DNA of 16,239 nt from Candidatus Zixiibacteriota bacterium. Its GTDB lineage: Bacteria; Zixibacteria; MSB-5A5; GN15; JAAZOE01. Position 1 is the stretch's first letter. Each line of letters opens with the position of its first letter. The notes under the pieces were generated by a model. It was given only the letters and a program-made list of their open reading frames with translations, had not been told where the DNA came from and searched no databases. Location: assembly GCA_028700875.1 (NCBI GenBank), contig JAQVRW010000022.1, positions 1-16,239 on the forward strand, written 5' to 3'. The position numbers and the translations under genes were made by a program. Positions 14,653 to 16,239 of the stretch are shown here, piece after piece.

Positions 14653-14681
14653 AATATAATCCGCGCCGGTCGAAAAGGCAA
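14653..14681 (-). promoter_or_regulatory. Minus-strand sigma-70 promoter for the candidate small RNA
   Basis: On the minus strand TTGCCT (14676-14681), a 17-base spacer and TATATT (14653-14658) are followed by a predicted start near 14646. The upstream CTTGCCTTTT block is identical to that of the comEA promoter at 4914-4923. No convincing minus-strand protein gene lies directly downstream before the terminator at 14469. Confidence 0.55.
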
Positions 14682-14840
14682 GTCCAGACCTGCCGCCTCT
14701 TCTTACCCGTATGCGACTCCCCGGCCCTTTTTTGTCCCCAAAAACTTCAACTTTTCGCGGTTGTATCCGTCCACAATAATAACCGGATGATAGCCGGAAC
14801 CCGCCGCCATGGGAGCATATATCGGTCAAAGGAGATGGGT

Positions 14841-15473
14841 ATGAGCGAAAATTCGATGAACCGGAAGGAATTTTTGACCAACGTGGGAAAAGTGTGCATG
14901 GGAACGTGCGCGTGCGCGGTGGTCGGGGGGCTTTCGGCGGTCTATGCGCAGGAGAATCAGCCTTCAACGCCGCCACCGTCTCCTCCACCGCAGAAATCCC
15001 GCTCCGACACCCGGATCGAATTCGCCGAGGGTTGGGTGAAACGGTTTTTTGCCGTGTTCGATGAGAATCTAGACCCAGCCACGCGGATGAAGGTCATGAT
15101 GGCCAACGGCCGGTCATGCTATCTGACCTGGATCGCCGAAACCAACCAGCAGATTAAGCCGGTGACGCTGGAGCGATTGAAAGAGTGGATCGCCAGCAAG
15201 GGTAACGATGGTTCCTACCGGATCGACGGGAACACCATTTATTTCCAGTACATGAGCGCGGCCGAGACGGGCCAGGCCTCGACGGAGAACGCCTGTTTGT
15301 GCCCATTGGTGGAAACCAAGCCGGCCGGGTTGTCGCCGACCTATTGTTACTGTTCGGTCGGGTATGTCAAGGCGATGCATGAGAAGCTGCTGAATCGCCC
15401 GGTGGATGTGGAGCTGGTCGATTCGGTCCTGCGGGGCGGCAAACGCTGCCAGTTCAAGATCACGGTAGCGTAA
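14841..15473 (+). CDS. Exported Cys-rich protein of unknown function (DUF6144-like)
   Basis: The start is set at 14841 by AAAGGAGAT at 14828-14836; the longer frame from 14787 would place that ribosome-binding site inside the gene. The 210-residue product begins MSENSMNRKEFLTNVGKVC, a leader of the MNRREFL (Tat) style but with Arg-Lys instead of Arg-Arg, then a hydrophobic stretch ending VYA-QE near residue 36. A Pro-rich linker follows (PSTPPPSPPPQ), then a folded domain with a Cys in NGRSCYLTW and the paired-cysteine blocks NACLCPLVE and PTYCYCSVGYVKAMHEKLL, ending RPVDVELVDSVLRGGKRCQF. The CxCP...YCxCS...G.KCxF pattern reminds me of DUF6144/V4R-like small-molecule or metal-binding proteins; I am not certain. 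The leader itself has three Cys (19, 23, 25). Such leaders commonly carry cofactor proteins across the membrane, so a metal-bound fold is possible. Confidence 0.75.
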   Translation: MSENSMNRKEFLTNVGKVCMGTCACAVVGGLSAVYAQENQPSTPPPSPPPQKSRSDTRIEFAEGWVKRFFAVFDENLDPATRMKVMMANGRSCYLTWIAETNQQIKPVTLERLKEWIASKGNDGSYRIDGNTIYFQYMSAAETGQASTENACLCPLVETKPAGLSPTYCYCSVGYVKAMHEKLLNRPVDVELVDSVLRGGKRCQFKITVA

Positions 15474-15476
15474 GTC

Positions 15477-15496
15477 GTGCAGGTCAAAACCTGCAC
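15477..15496. terminator. Perfect hairpin between convergent genes
   Basis: GTGCAGGT (15477-15484) and ACCTGCAC (15489-15496) form an 8-bp stem with a CAAA loop. It lies 3 bases past the plus-strand stop and 2 bases from the minus-strand stop, so it can serve both genes as a bidirectional 3' hairpin. There is no T-run on either side. Its core resembles the palindromes at 3945-3995 and 10192-10211. Confidence 0.55.
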
Positions 15497-15498
15497 CC

Positions 15499-15966
15499 TT
15501 ACTCGCAGATCTTTATTTTCAGATCCGTCAGGGTCGGCGCCAACTTTAGTTGATAACAGGTATTTTTGAGCTTGATCTTGACGACGTCAAATGACGACCA
15601 TTCCACCAGCGATACGCTGGTGCCGAATTCACCATCGTCGATATCCTGCGGGTATGCTTCATCCTCAATCATATATCCGCTCTCCACCGTCCTCCGGCAC
15701 CCCTCCCCATCAGTCTCGATCAGTTCGACCCAGACGTGATGATAGATTTCCCATTCGGTGACAACCAATCGGTAATAACGGCACCATCCGGAATCACCCT
15801 TCTCGGCGCATAAAAACGGTCCGGTGTACACGTCCGTGATGTACGCGTAGATGGCGCTGTCCAGTAAGATGCCGGGATAAGCCGTGCTGTCGACGGAATC
15901 TTCTGCGGCCGCCACCCCGCACATCCCGACGAGAAGGATAGCCAATATCATACATACATTTTTCAT
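15499..15966 (-). CDS. Small secreted protein of unknown function
   Basis: The ATG at 15966 is preceded by AGGTGA (15972-15977) at a 5-base spacing, so this start is preferred over an in-frame GTG at 15975 that lies inside that site. The 155-residue product has a signal peptide (MKNVCMILAILLVGMCGVAA, cleavage near AAA-ED). The mature part has six Cys: FLCAEK, GWCRYY, EGCRRT, NTCYQL and KICE at the very end, with one more candidate pair too scattered to assign. It is acidic with alternating strands, as in small beta-rich periplasmic proteins, and may be disulphide-stabilised. No family recognised. It lies 37 bases downstream of the alpha/beta hydrolase gene on the same strand and may be cotranscribed with it. 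Confidence 0.7.
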   Translation of the reverse strand: MKNVCMILAILLVGMCGVAAAEDSVDSTAYPGILLDSAIYAYITDVYTGPFLCAEKGDSGWCRYYRLVVTEWEIYHHVWVELIETDGEGCRRTVESGYMIEDEAYPQDIDDGEFGTSVSLVEWSSFDVVKIKLKNTCYQLKLAPTLTDLKIKICE

Positions 15967-16003
15967 TCTGGTCACCTGTTACAAACAATATGTTTATACA
16001 TTG

Positions 16004-16239
16004 TTAGTCATGGGTGCCGCGCCCATTGGCCCACTTAAGGATCGTGCGGATCGCTTCCGTATAGGCGTCGGGATTCTCCATCATCGGTGCATGTCCGGAA
16101 TTGCCGATTTCAAAGTATTCGCCTTTCAGGAATTCCGCCAGTCGCTTGGCGCTGCCTTCGGGCGCGATTTTGTCATTCCGCCCCCGGACTATCAAGGCAG
16201 TAACGTTCTGGTTCATTACGGGCGTATCCAAAGGAAAAG
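16004..16239 (-). CDS. Alpha/beta hydrolase, C-terminal part (5' end beyond right edge)
   Basis: The frame is open to the right edge of the window and no plausible start with a ribosome-binding site is seen, so this is the last 78 or so codons of a longer gene. The sequence is the C-terminal part of an alpha/beta-hydrolase fold: VTALIVRGRNDKIAP gives the strand and loop with the triad Asp (GRND), EGSAKRLAEFLKG the following helix, and GEYFEIGNSGHAPMMENPDA the triad His (SGH). The nucleophile Ser and the first two thirds of the fold are outside the window, so the substrate (ester, lactone, haloalkane, peptide and others are possible in this fold) cannot be inferred. Confidence 0.85.
   Translation of the reverse strand, partial: FPLDTPVMNQNVTALIVRGRNDKIAPEGSAKRLAEFLKGEYFEIGNSGHAPMMENPDAYTEAIRTILKWANGRGTHD

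Noticed and set aside
1..16239. CRISPR array, tRNA, rRNA, transposase or integrase
   Set aside because: No regularly spaced direct repeats, tRNA-like T-loop with matching acceptor stems, rRNA segments or recombinase motifs were recognised by eye.

Overview
The window looks like chromosomal DNA of a Gram-negative bacterium with an outer membrane. The evidence is an LptC-type lipopolysaccharide-export lipoprotein, an outer-membrane barrel protein of the DUF5686 type, two lipoprotein signal peptides and several Sec-type signal peptides. Most genes are GC-rich (41 of 60 bases are G/C in 6781-6840, counted by hand). DUF5686-like barrels are best known from Bacteroidota, but the promoters seen here are classical sigma-70 type (TTGACA/TTGCCT, 16-17 bases, TATWNT), which argues against Bacteroidota itself. 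A lineage in or near the FCB group, such as Zixibacteria, fits. That placement is inference from gene style only.

Layout. 1-407 (minus): 5' part of a secreted protein of unknown function, running off the left edge. 564-4864 (plus): cell-envelope genes, namely a TPR plus periplasmic-binding (LpoA-like) protein, lptC, a secreted protein of unknown function overlapping lptC, and an orphan ModA-like lipoprotein. 4969-7211 (plus): a tightly overlapping run of a ComEA-like helix-hairpin-helix protein, a PilM-like actin-fold protein, rsmD and coaD. 7325-7801 (plus): greA behind a near-consensus promoter.

7914-9862 (minus) is a visibly AT-rich island (21 of 60 G/C in 9061-9120). It holds two genes sharing a 4-base ATGA overlap: an HD-domain nucleotide phosphohydrolase of the YwfO/SAMHD1 type and a YwgA-like partner. 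This two-gene cassette is the best candidate for an under-described system, possibly dNTP depletion in phage defence. It is followed by a 476-bp gene-free, palindrome-rich stretch and a cardiolipin-synthase-like phospholipase D protein (minus).

11603-14418 (plus): a large DUF5686-like outer-membrane protein and a small PspC-domain membrane protein. 14419-14840 has no convincing protein gene but contains two intrinsic terminators on opposite strands, a good minus-strand promoter and mutually exclusive hairpins; it may encode a roughly 220-nt minus-strand RNA. 14841-15473 (plus): a Cys-rich exported protein. It converges on two minus-strand genes: a small secreted protein and the 3' end of an alpha/beta hydrolase cut by the right edge.

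No rRNA, tRNA, CRISPR array, transposase or integrase was recognised.
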